Shown one piece after another: positions 44,459 to 52,949 of a DNA stretch of 64,000 bases. Position numbers and translations under genes: made by a program. Where the stretch lies: the NCBI RefSeq assembly GCF_010731855.1, contig NZ_AP022620.1, positions 5,022,001-5,086,000 of the forward strand. The letters are read 5' to 3'. Below the pieces are notes generated by a model, which searched no databases, was not told the DNA's origin, and saw only the letters and a list, made by a program, of their open reading frames with translations. This DNA comes from Mycolicibacterium anyangense. Its GTDB lineage: Bacteria; Actinomycetota; Actinomycetes; Mycobacteriales; Mycobacteriaceae. The first letter of the stretch is position 1, and each line of letters starts with the position of its first letter.

Positions 44459-46723
44459 TCATGGCGTATACCCGAACTGCTCGAGCCGCCGCCTAGCGAT
44501 CTCAATCTCGTCCTCGGTGAACAACCCAGAGAACTGGGGCTCGACGACAACGGCCTCCACTGTCAGGTCGAGCCGGCCACGTTCCCATAGATCGGCAAAC
44601 CCATCTGAGATCGCGGGAGACGCGAGCAGCTTGTGGGCTGTTTCCAGCGGGCCGTACTGGGAGAGCATGTTCAAGAAGAACGGTGCGTTGGACCCGGCCT
44701 CCGAACGGCCTCGTAAGTAGACATCCTTCATTCGATGCGCAAAGGACGCCTCCAATTCGCTTGTCTCCGAGGCGCCGGCTTCTTCGACAATGGCTTCTGT
44801 CTGCTCGCCTGCTGCCATTGCGGCCTCGCTGTCGACGAACCGTAACAGCGCGTCTACTGAGGTGAAGACCCGAATCTTCAACTCCTCCAAGCGGGGTAGG
44901 TCGGCATCGTCGGGATCGAGTTCGAGGACGACGGGATCCCCCAACTCCTCCTGAAGACCCTTAGGCCAGAACGCTTCAGCGACGGCAAGAACCGCACCCG
45001 TATCAGGGTCTGGGATCTCGGCGTCGACCTCGGGCTCGGCGTAGCCCCTGCGACTCAGCTCCGCGATCAATGCTTGCACCTGTTCAGCGCGGGGGTCGTC
45101 TATCTCCTCATCGGCGACCTGCAGGCGTTCCAGGATGACGTCGTCATGCGGCGCCTCCGGATTGCGCAGACTCTCGAGGAAGGATTGTGCAGATGCCGCC
45201 AGTAGCTCACGACGCGCGGCCAGAAAGTCTGCATACCGCTCCACGCGCCAAAGTTCCGGGTCAGTCGGAATCCACTGAGACTCAAGCACGCCGGGATGCT
45301 TAGCCTGCACCTCTGGCAGATACTCCGCCGGGTCGCGCATGCCAATCTTGATGTTGGTGTCCTGAGTAAGAAAGCAGAAGTTCGCAAGGGCGTTGATGTC
45401 GTTGCGGTCGAAGCCGTGCTTGCGCAGCAGAGCCTTTGGGAAGATGTGGTGCACCTGGAGAGAGGTCAGCTTGCCGAGAAGTTCGGCCCGCAGTTCCAAT
45501 CCGCTACCAAAATCTCGTGCGCCATCCACGCGAGTCAGCAGATAAAGGAGGGGGTAGAAGCGCGCACCGCGTGTCGCTCCGGTGAAGTCATCTGCGCTCA
45601 CCGAGAGGCGTCCGCCACGTGCTCGTTCAAGCGTCGCGATCAACGCGTCGATTCCGCCGCGCTCCACGGTGTCGTAGTCCTGTTGCAAGACCGTTTCGGT
45701 CGAGCCGCTGAATCGACCCCAGAGCGCTGAGTGGACGTACCAATACAGGACTTTGTCGCGGTGGGCGCTGTCGGTGAATCCGCCTCCGTTGAGCTGGAGA
45801 AGCCTTGTGACGACAGGTGTTGCGTACTTTCCCATCAGTACGCGGTCGTGATCCAGCCCTAAGCGGCCTGACACTGAGTCTAGGAATGTGCCGATGTGAT
45901 TCACCGATTGCTTCAAAGCGGCCTGGAACTCCACCGCGCCGATGTCACTCAGGGACGAGAACAGCGCCCGGCCTTTTGCGACCGCAGTCGCGTTGCGAAG
46001 TAGCCACTCGAGTGAAAAGTTGAAGCCAGCCGACTTCCATCGGAGCAGATTGTCGCGCAGTTCTTTTCGCGCTTCCGGCCACTCGGCGCAGAGTCTTGCC
46101 AGCGCGAGGTCACCCTTGGATAACTTGGTGCCACCCGAGTTAACTTTGTTGAAGATCTCGACGACTTCCTCAACGGTCTTACCCGCGCCGGTAATCTTCT
46201 CGTAGTTGAAGTCACGATTCGCGATCTGCGTAATCTGATTCAGGCGGTCGATGTAAGTGTCGCGTTCATCCTCGTCGACGTGCGAAAAGGTCTTGTAGTA
46301 CTTGGTTGGCCCCTTGCTGAACAACTCGGTGACGTTTACCCACGTCGGGTCGCCAGCCATCTTGGTCGGCGCGTAGAACTCGAATGATTCGGTCTCGACG
46401 TTGAAGTGCAGACCGGAGAATGCGTTCTTGTCGCCTTCAAAGAAGGGCGGAGGAGTGCCGCGGATAACCCCGTACAGTGACGTGACACGTTGTTGGCCGT
46501 CGAGCAGCAGCTGGCGCGTTCCGCCGACGGATGCCGATCCACGTACGGTGATGTCGTCTGAGGCTGTCTCCCACATCAGCAGACCGCCCACGGGATACTG
46601 CTTGTAGAGCGACCGCATGAGACCGCGGACCTGATCGCGGTTCCATACGTAGCCGCGCTGGAACTCGGGGAGAAGCACCACACCCGAATCGATTTCGTCC
46701 AGCAAGGTCGACAAGCGAGTCAC
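44459..46723 (-). CDS. DUF262/HNH protein, GmrSD-like (754 aa)
   Basis: The N-terminal DUF262 (ParB-like NTPase) domain shows LPEFQRGYVWNRDQVRGLM at ~18-36 and the diagnostic DGQQR in LLLDGQQRVTSLYG near 72. A C-terminal HNH/DUF1524-like nuclease motif is near 420-455: LQVHHIFPKALLRKHG followed by NDINALANFCFLTQDTN. This is the GmrS-GmrD fused layout seen in type IV restriction enzymes and BrxU, which cut DNA with modified cytosines in a nucleotide-dependent way. The last ~200 residues are extra, acidic and unassigned. It starts 13 bp after the UvrD-like gene. In this operon it may attack phages carrying modified bases that escape the methylation-based arm. Confidence 0.87.
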   Translation of the reverse strand: MTRLSTLLDEIDSGVVLLPEFQRGYVWNRDQVRGLMRSLYKQYPVGGLLMWETASDDITVRGSASVGGTRQLLLDGQQRVTSLYGVIRGTPPPFFEGDKNAFSGLHFNVETESFEFYAPTKMAGDPTWVNVTELFSKGPTKYYKTFSHVDEDERDTYIDRLNQITQIANRDFNYEKITGAGKTVEEVVEIFNKVNSGGTKLSKGDLALARLCAEWPEARKELRDNLLRWKSAGFNFSLEWLLRNATAVAKGRALFSSLSDIGAVEFQAALKQSVNHIGTFLDSVSGRLGLDHDRVLMGKYATPVVTRLLQLNGGGFTDSAHRDKVLYWYVHSALWGRFSGSTETVLQQDYDTVERGGIDALIATLERARGGRLSVSADDFTGATRGARFYPLLYLLTRVDGARDFGSGLELRAELLGKLTSLQVHHIFPKALLRKHGFDRNDINALANFCFLTQDTNIKIGMRDPAEYLPEVQAKHPGVLESQWIPTDPELWRVERYADFLAARRELLAASAQSFLESLRNPEAPHDDVILERLQVADEEIDDPRAEQVQALIAELSRRGYAEPEVDAEIPDPDTGAVLAVAEAFWPKGLQEELGDPVVLELDPDDADLPRLEELKIRVFTSVDALLRFVDSEAAMAAGEQTEAIVEEAGASETSELEASFAHRMKDVYLRGRSEAGSNAPFFLNMLSQYGPLETAHKLLASPAISDGFADLWERGRLDLTVEAVVVEPQFSGLFTEDEIEIARRRLEQFGYTP

Positions 46724-46736
46724 TCGAATCTCCTGT

Positions 46737-48827
46737 TCAGTTCTTCTCGAGAGCGGTCAGGAACGGGCTGGGCTCGCCGTGCCAGGTGACAAGCAGTTCT
46801 TCTCGAGCCCTGGTGCACGCCACGAACAGCAGACAACGCTCGCGTTCTAGATCTTGTTCATGGGTGTGTTTATCCTCTTCGACCGGAGTCAAGGCCTTTG
46901 CCTCCGGGACGTGCTTCGCACTGACGCCTGCTACCGCGATGCAGCGGAACTCCAGCCCCTTCATGCGATGCATGGTGCCGACTCGCACTGCTTCGTCGTT
47001 GTCCGCTGCCTTGGCGAGATCGACTGACCGAATGCGTGACACCTTCAGTGCCTGTTGGATTTTTGTGGTGAGCCACTTGGCGCGAACTGCCACGCCGATT
47101 TCAGATGGCGCGACGCCCGCGGCAATCCATTTCTTGATGGTGTCGGCGACTGCCTGCGCCTCAGCTTCGGCGTTCGCAAAACTCTGCAATGTGGGGGGCC
47201 GTCCGTGGACGTGGGACCTGCAGCCGGCGATGGAGTCCAGGCCGCCCTCCATGTCGTCGATGGCTTGCCCGCGCAGCAAGCCAAGGCTCCACGCAAGAAT
47301 CTCGGCGGTGGTGCGGTAGTTGATGCTGAGCCGCGACGAACGACCAGCGATGTTGATCCCGACTTCGCGCAGGCTGACCCGGTTGTCGTAGATGCGTTGA
47401 TGGGTGTCGCCTGCGATGAAGATATCGTCTGGCGCTTCGGAAACCGCTGCGCGTAGCAGACGCCACTGGTCGGGGCTGAGGTCTTGTGCTTCGTCGATGA
47501 TGATGTGTCGGAACGGCTTCTCGGAGGAATGCTCTAGGAGGTGAGTGGCCTCGCGCCGGACGGTTTCGTGCGTCCAGAAGCCCCTGGTCGCAAGAGCGCG
47601 TTCGAATTCGTTGACGACTTGCCAAACTTGGGCTCGTTGTGTGGAACCGAGGGCCCTTCCGCGGCCTGTTCGCTTCGCTGCGAGGTACGCGTCGGCCGAG
47701 CTGATCCGGCGTGCTAGTACTACTTGTCGCCATTCTTCGGACAGGAATGCTGGAGTGAAACCTAGGCCGAGTTGATGGATCAGTTCGGTCCACAACGCCT
47801 TTTCGTCGTCATGTCCTAGCAATAGGGGCGCACCGTGGGCCTTGCGGAAGACGCGGTGGGCAATCCGATCGACGTGCGACACCTCGATGCGGTTCTGGGC
47901 ATCGTCCTCGACGAGCATGTCGAGGCCGGACTGCAGCGTCTCGGACATCGTGGAGGTGAACGTGGTGACGAGGACCTTGCCGTCATCGCGTTTGGCGAGC
48001 ATGTTCGCCCGGTGCAGCGCGACGACCGTCTTGCCGGTGCCGGGGCCGCCGGTGACGCGGGCGGGGCCCTTGTAGATGGCGTTGACGACAGTGCGCTGGG
48101 TGGGGTGCAGGTATACCCGCCACGTGGCGAACGGGTACGCGAAGACGTCCATCAGCTCGTCGGGTCCGTCGACGAGGACGACGCGGTCATTGCTTCGGAG
48201 GATTGCGGCGTCTATGTCTTCGGTGTCGACGGGCTCGTTCAGAATTTGCGCGCCAAGGTCGGCCCACACTTCATCGGGAGTGAATCCGGCGGCAAGCCCG
48301 AACAGCACATCCCACTGTGTTTCGGGTAGAAAGGATTTCGCAGCATCCAGCTGGACGGGGTCGGTGACGGTGCGCGCGAACGCAAGAACCTTTTCGTCGA
48401 TGCCGAGCTTCGCCAGCTCGCCATCTTTGATGTTGGCGAAGATCGGTGCGCCGGCAGTCTTGGCGGCGTGAGCCATTTCGGGGATTTGGCGTTCGAGTTC
48501 GGCGTCGTCGCGAATCTCGATGCCGCCGGTCGCGGAGTTGACCGAGACATTGCTGCGTTGAGCCCAGGCATAGGCGTCATCGTGATGTAGCACCTTGAGC
48601 AACGTGTATACGTCACCGGTGACGGGAGCCAGCACAATGCCGCGCCAGGCCTGGTCGATGCGGATGGATCGGAACCGCGGGTTGCGGGCATTGGCGATCT
48701 TCTCCAAATGCAACCCGGTATGGGTGGCAGCGTCGAACTCGTCGAAGACCTCGGTAACCCGTTTGACGACAGTCTTTTCCATCTTGGCGAGGTCGGCGAT
48801 GAAGCCCTTATCGATGGCGAGTGGCAT
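46737..48827 (-). CDS. UvrD-like SF1 helicase with RelE-like N-terminal domain (696 aa)
   Basis: Residues 1-95 (FIADLAKMEKTVVKRVTEVF, then NPRFRSIRIDQAWRGIVLAP and YTLLKVLHHDDAYAWA) resemble a RelE/ParE-type fold as found in small mRNA-interferase toxins. The SF1 helicase core follows: P-loop GGPGTGKTVVALHRANML near 258, DEAQ in IIIDEAQDLSPDQWRLL near 446, MHRMKGLEFRCIAVAGV near 625 and the C-terminal VACTRAREELLVTWHG. Starts with ATG after GGAAGAAC, 18 bp after the methyltransferase gene. Helicases with this fused N-terminus occur near restriction systems as far as I recall; whether the RelE-like part is active is unknown. Confidence 0.86.
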   Translation of the reverse strand: MPLAIDKGFIADLAKMEKTVVKRVTEVFDEFDAATHTGLHLEKIANARNPRFRSIRIDQAWRGIVLAPVTGDVYTLLKVLHHDDAYAWAQRSNVSVNSATGGIEIRDDAELERQIPEMAHAAKTAGAPIFANIKDGELAKLGIDEKVLAFARTVTDPVQLDAAKSFLPETQWDVLFGLAAGFTPDEVWADLGAQILNEPVDTEDIDAAILRSNDRVVLVDGPDELMDVFAYPFATWRVYLHPTQRTVVNAIYKGPARVTGGPGTGKTVVALHRANMLAKRDDGKVLVTTFTSTMSETLQSGLDMLVEDDAQNRIEVSHVDRIAHRVFRKAHGAPLLLGHDDEKALWTELIHQLGLGFTPAFLSEEWRQVVLARRISSADAYLAAKRTGRGRALGSTQRAQVWQVVNEFERALATRGFWTHETVRREATHLLEHSSEKPFRHIIIDEAQDLSPDQWRLLRAAVSEAPDDIFIAGDTHQRIYDNRVSLREVGINIAGRSSRLSINYRTTAEILAWSLGLLRGQAIDDMEGGLDSIAGCRSHVHGRPPTLQSFANAEAEAQAVADTIKKWIAAGVAPSEIGVAVRAKWLTTKIQQALKVSRIRSVDLAKAADNDEAVRVGTMHRMKGLEFRCIAVAGVSAKHVPEAKALTPVEEDKHTHEQDLERERCLLFVACTRAREELLVTWHGEPSPFLTALEKN

Positions 48828-48845
48828 TGTTCTTCCGTTGCTCGA

Positions 48846-51800
48846 CTATTCGGGGTGGCGGGGTCCGTGTCCGGCGGGTGGGTCGGCGAGTGGCTTCCAG
48901 CCCTTGCCGCCGTTGGCGATGGCATCGGCCATGCGGTCATAGGCCTCGAGCACGAGGCGCTTAGTGCGGTACTCACCGAGGTCCCGTTCTTCGTACTTGC
49001 GGACGACGAAGAACGAGTCGAGAACATGTTCTGCTTCTTCGCGATTCAGACCGTAGACGTGCAGGAATCCGGCGTCGAGGTCAGCCCGCAGTAGTGCCCG
49101 GCGTCCGGGCAGCCAACGGAACGCCGGCCCCTTATCGCCGAGATCCCTAGCGTACGAGTTCAACCGTGAAGAGGTGTATCCCAGCTCAAGACAGTAGGGG
49201 CGGAGCCAAGTCCTTAGTTGCTCATTGGGCCGCCAACGCGCTGGTTCCTCGAAGAAGCTAGGCGCCATGCAAGCCATCTGATTCAGCACGGCATACGTCA
49301 TGTGGTTCCCGCTGAGTTTCTGATTGGCGATGAAGTCAAATGCGATGCTGGACCACGTTGCCTGGAGCAGATAGGCATGCATTGGATCGCTAGGAAATGC
49401 AACAGGGAACACGTGGCCGACGGCTGAGACAGGAAGCACCGTTGGGATGAACGTTCGCACCTGATGCGCCTTGGTGATATCTCGCCAACCAAGTAACCAA
49501 TCGGAGTTCCATCGATCGAGTAACCGTGACTCGACTTCTGATCGATCGACCCAGTAGCGAGCGAGAGGTTCTAACGAGTCATCGTCGTGCTCCTCATCGG
49601 TCAGCCGCGGGAGAGTTCCCTTGTTTAGCTGGGCTTGCGTGGCGCCCTTGTATGTCGAGAAACGATGGTCAAAGTGACTCAGCATCTTCGCCTCGTATAG
49701 GGGCACGAACTCTTTCTTGCCACGCTTGAAAGACCAGCCGTCGAACGTAGCATCATCGAGGTCGTTCGCAGCGTGGAACAGCTCGGAGTCATTAGCCATG
49801 TCGAAGAGCCTTGCGAAGGATAGCCCCCAGGGGTTGCCGTCGGGGTCGCCGTCGCGAATGAGCACGGGATGCCGGGAGTAGATGCCGAGCGTAATGTCGG
49901 CGTCCTTGCGGCTGCGAAACATCGGCAGCGTGCCGGTGTTCGGATTTAGGGCGAGAACTTCTTTTGCCGCGAGTTCGAATCGGCGGTCCGTGATATCCGA
50001 AATGTATCGGATATAAAACGCGAACCGCGTCCGCTCAGCTGGCCGCGTTGCTCCAGTGATGACGATCAAGGCGAAGTGCATCTGGTTGTGCACGGCGTGG
50101 AAGATCTTTGCTTCGTTCTCGAAGTCGTAGAACGCATAGAGCCGGTGATTACTTAAGGTATCTGCGAAAAATGGCGCCGTCGTCTTGTCGGTTGCCAGAC
50201 CGGTTGGCGCGATGATTCCGGCCGCGCCCTCGGGGTTGGTGACGGTACGCATGGTTTCGGCGAACACGCTGTAGGTATTGACGTCGCCCTGGCCGGTGAA
50301 CGGGTAGCGGCCGCTCTTCAGCAGAAGGTGCGCGGTGGCGTCCGATTGTCTGAGCGCGGCGAGGTAAGCGCGATGAAGATCGGGGTCATCGTCGACAAGC
50401 TTGTCGATCATCTTCTTGCGCACGGCGGCAGTCGCCGCACCTTCGATGTCGGGTCTTCCAGCGTTACCGAAGAATTCTTTGTCCTGGATCTTCACGCGCT
50501 CCCAAGGCGGATTGCCGACAACGCAGGAGAACCCGCCCGTCCAGCCGGTGTCCGCATCTGCGCTGCCGTCGTCGGGCACGGTGAAGATGCCGGGAAATTC
50601 CAAGTGCCAGTGAAAGAATCGGTACTGCCGAGCCAGCGTGTTGATCTGGTCGATCAGGGTGTCGGGTACCGACTCTGGCGTCTCGGCGAGAGCTCGAACG
50701 GTCGCGTGGGTGATGCCCTGTCCGGAAGTGGTGGCCCCGGTCTTGGGTTGCACGAACGCCGCGCACCATGCATCGGCGACGAGTTTGGCAGCTACTAGGT
50801 CGGGGTCGGTTTCCAGGCGGCGCCAGGCGTCCGCCCGGGCGCGCAGAGCGGCCACCGAGGCGACGGTTCCGGTGTCGGCTTCGCGGGCAGCTTTGGTGAA
50901 CTGGCTGGTTTCTACGTTCAGCGTCTCGGCGCCGAAGCTGAGCGTCAGCTGGTTCTCGTCGGCTTGGCGTTCTTTCTTGTTGCGAGCCTTGAGCTTGGAC
51001 GTCCACTCTTTGTCGTCCTCACCTAACGGAACGAATGCCGCGTCGGGGATGTTGTGCCGCAACAATTCCGGTGTGGTGCCCAGAAGAGCGTTGCCGACGC
51101 GGAAGTGCGCATCTAGGAACGGGAACGGCCGGTCGGCGTCGAAGGCCTCCAACCACAGCGCCACCTTGGTGATCTCGATGGCCAGGTCATTGAGGTCCAC
51201 ACCGTAGACGCAGCGCTCGATGACGTCGGCAGTCGCAGCACGCAGTGCGGCTGGCGTTGGTTCGGTCTCCCCGGTGCGCACGGTGGCAAGAGCGGCAGCG
51301 AGACGTCGAGCCGCTGCGACAACGAAATGCCCACTGCCGCAGGCCGGATCGACCACTGTAAGCGCGAGGAGCGCCTGTTCCGGGTCATTCTCCCGCACCG
51401 CCTCGTCGATTAGAGGATCAAGCGCCTCGTCGAGGACCAGCGCAATCAGGTCCGATGGGGTGTAGTAGGAGCCAGACTTCTTTCTGTCGTTGCCGGTCGT
51501 CACATCGAGGGTGAAGGCCCGTTCATCGGCATGATAACGGGGCGTATACGCCAGCAGCCCTTCGTACATGCCGCCGAGTTCTTCGCTATCGAGGTTGCGG
51601 TAGTCGACCGGGCGCGGCAAGCCGGTGACAGGGTCGTCGATCTGTGCCAGCGCCCGTACGGCGGCTAGCAGCGCGCGGTTGGGTAGCTTGGCGCCGTCGA
51701 GAATACTCAGTGCCTCTCGCGAGAAGAGGCTCGCCCCGAGGCCGCTCAACCCGAGAGCGGGCAGGCCATCACCGGCGATCGCGTCGGTGACGATTTGGTG

Positions 51801-52949
51801 CGCCTGCCATAGATCGGTGTGCCATCCGCCAATCGGTTCCGCCGCCAGTCGGCGTAAGCGCGCGGTGGAAAAGTACTCCGCATATAGGGTGCGGGCACCT
51901 TCGGGGACGTCGGAGCGGTGCAGCAGATCGCGGTCCTCGACCACGAACAGCACGATTAGCCGATAGGCGATGCGTAGCAGTGCACGCTGCAGATCGCGGT
52001 CGGCGTCGGCGGCCGCGGCCAGGGTCTCTCGTAGTGCGGCGTTGGCGGGGTGTGCGACGAAGCCGGTGCCCAGCTCCTGCAATGCCGCGGCGATGCCATG
52101 CTGCAGATTGAGCAGAGCGCGCGCTCCGTCGTCGATGGCGGTGGTGCGCCAGCGTTCTAACCAGCAGTTGTCCAGTTTGGGTTCGGCCTGCTCGACCTCG
52201 GTATCGTCACCGGAATCCTCGCTATCGGTTACGGCTTTGGCTGTCCCGCCGTCTAGGCGGGGCGCGAAGCGGCTGGCGTGGACTGTGAGGAACAGGATGC
52301 GGAAGTCGGCGTAGAGCTGGTCGGTGAAGATTGCGTCGAGGTCGAACTCAACGAAGGACTGCCGGGTGAGACTTGAGGCATCACGCAGCAGCCGCAGCAG
52401 CTTGCCGTTCGACACAATGGCCCACAGGGCACGGTCTTCCCGGTTGAGGTAGTCCTGGACCATGGCCTGCGGCGCCCGTGCAGTCACGCCTGCGGTCTTG
52501 GTGTCCAGGTCGATTCCGGCGCCGACGAGGTGTAGCGGCGCCCACGCCGTGGGATTTGACGCGTCGGGCCAGGCGACGCGATGCGATATGGGAAAGTGCG
52601 GTGCCTCCGTCTCGCCAAGCCCAGGAGGTACCGCTAACCCACCGCTGACGACATCGGGGCGGCCCCAACCGAGTTCGTACAGCAGCGGCAGCAGCCACTT
52701 GTCCCGGGTGAGTTTGGTCGCGGCATCACCCTCGGGTAGCCGATCCAGCGCCGTCCGCCAGGCGCGGTGCGCGGCGAGCATGGCCTCCCAGGCGCGGGCG
52801 ATGGCGCCGTTGACCGCCATGCCCGGTGACAGCTGGTAGGCCTCGGCGGTTTGGCCGGGCATCCGCAGTTCGTTCGCGCGCGGGATGGCCTCGGCGGGTA
52901 GCGCGGTGCCGATGGTGCGAACGGCCTTGAAGAGGTTTAGCGCGGTCAT
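48846..52949 (-). CDS. N6-adenine DNA methyltransferase, DrmMI/PglX/Eco57I-like (1367 aa)
   Basis: This large class I methyltransferase has SAM motif I VVDPACGSGHFVVAAARRLA near residue 535 and catalytic motif IV in VVGNPPWERVKI near 813 (NPPW, the gamma-class adenine methylase form). GVDLNDLAIEITKVALWLEA lies between them, and GSYYTPSDLIALVLDEAL just before motif I is typical of Eco57I-type and BREX PglX enzymes. The long N-terminal (~1-470) and C-terminal (~950-1367) regions probably recognise the target. Its ATG overlaps the SNF2 stop by 4 bp. It resembles the class 1 DISARM methylase and probably marks host DNA as self. No separate restriction endonuclease domain was seen in it. Confidence 0.88.
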   Translation of the reverse strand: MTALNLFKAVRTIGTALPAEAIPRANELRMPGQTAEAYQLSPGMAVNGAIARAWEAMLAAHRAWRTALDRLPEGDAATKLTRDKWLLPLLYELGWGRPDVVSGGLAVPPGLGETEAPHFPISHRVAWPDASNPTAWAPLHLVGAGIDLDTKTAGVTARAPQAMVQDYLNREDRALWAIVSNGKLLRLLRDASSLTRQSFVEFDLDAIFTDQLYADFRILFLTVHASRFAPRLDGGTAKAVTDSEDSGDDTEVEQAEPKLDNCWLERWRTTAIDDGARALLNLQHGIAAALQELGTGFVAHPANAALRETLAAAADADRDLQRALLRIAYRLIVLFVVEDRDLLHRSDVPEGARTLYAEYFSTARLRRLAAEPIGGWHTDLWQAHQIVTDAIAGDGLPALGLSGLGASLFSREALSILDGAKLPNRALLAAVRALAQIDDPVTGLPRPVDYRNLDSEELGGMYEGLLAYTPRYHADERAFTLDVTTGNDRKKSGSYYTPSDLIALVLDEALDPLIDEAVRENDPEQALLALTVVDPACGSGHFVVAAARRLAAALATVRTGETEPTPAALRAATADVIERCVYGVDLNDLAIEITKVALWLEAFDADRPFPFLDAHFRVGNALLGTTPELLRHNIPDAAFVPLGEDDKEWTSKLKARNKKERQADENQLTLSFGAETLNVETSQFTKAAREADTGTVASVAALRARADAWRRLETDPDLVAAKLVADAWCAAFVQPKTGATTSGQGITHATVRALAETPESVPDTLIDQINTLARQYRFFHWHLEFPGIFTVPDDGSADADTGWTGGFSCVVGNPPWERVKIQDKEFFGNAGRPDIEGAATAAVRKKMIDKLVDDDPDLHRAYLAALRQSDATAHLLLKSGRYPFTGQGDVNTYSVFAETMRTVTNPEGAAGIIAPTGLATDKTTAPFFADTLSNHRLYAFYDFENEAKIFHAVHNQMHFALIVITGATRPAERTRFAFYIRYISDITDRRFELAAKEVLALNPNTGTLPMFRSRKDADITLGIYSRHPVLIRDGDPDGNPWGLSFARLFDMANDSELFHAANDLDDATFDGWSFKRGKKEFVPLYEAKMLSHFDHRFSTYKGATQAQLNKGTLPRLTDEEHDDDSLEPLARYWVDRSEVESRLLDRWNSDWLLGWRDITKAHQVRTFIPTVLPVSAVGHVFPVAFPSDPMHAYLLQATWSSIAFDFIANQKLSGNHMTYAVLNQMACMAPSFFEEPARWRPNEQLRTWLRPYCLELGYTSSRLNSYARDLGDKGPAFRWLPGRRALLRADLDAGFLHVYGLNREEAEHVLDSFFVVRKYEERDLGEYRTKRLVLEAYDRMADAIANGGKGWKPLADPPAGHGPRHPE

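Noticed and set aside
46737..48827. Toxin-antitoxin module
   Set aside because: The RelE-like part is fused to a helicase and there is no adjacent antitoxin gene.
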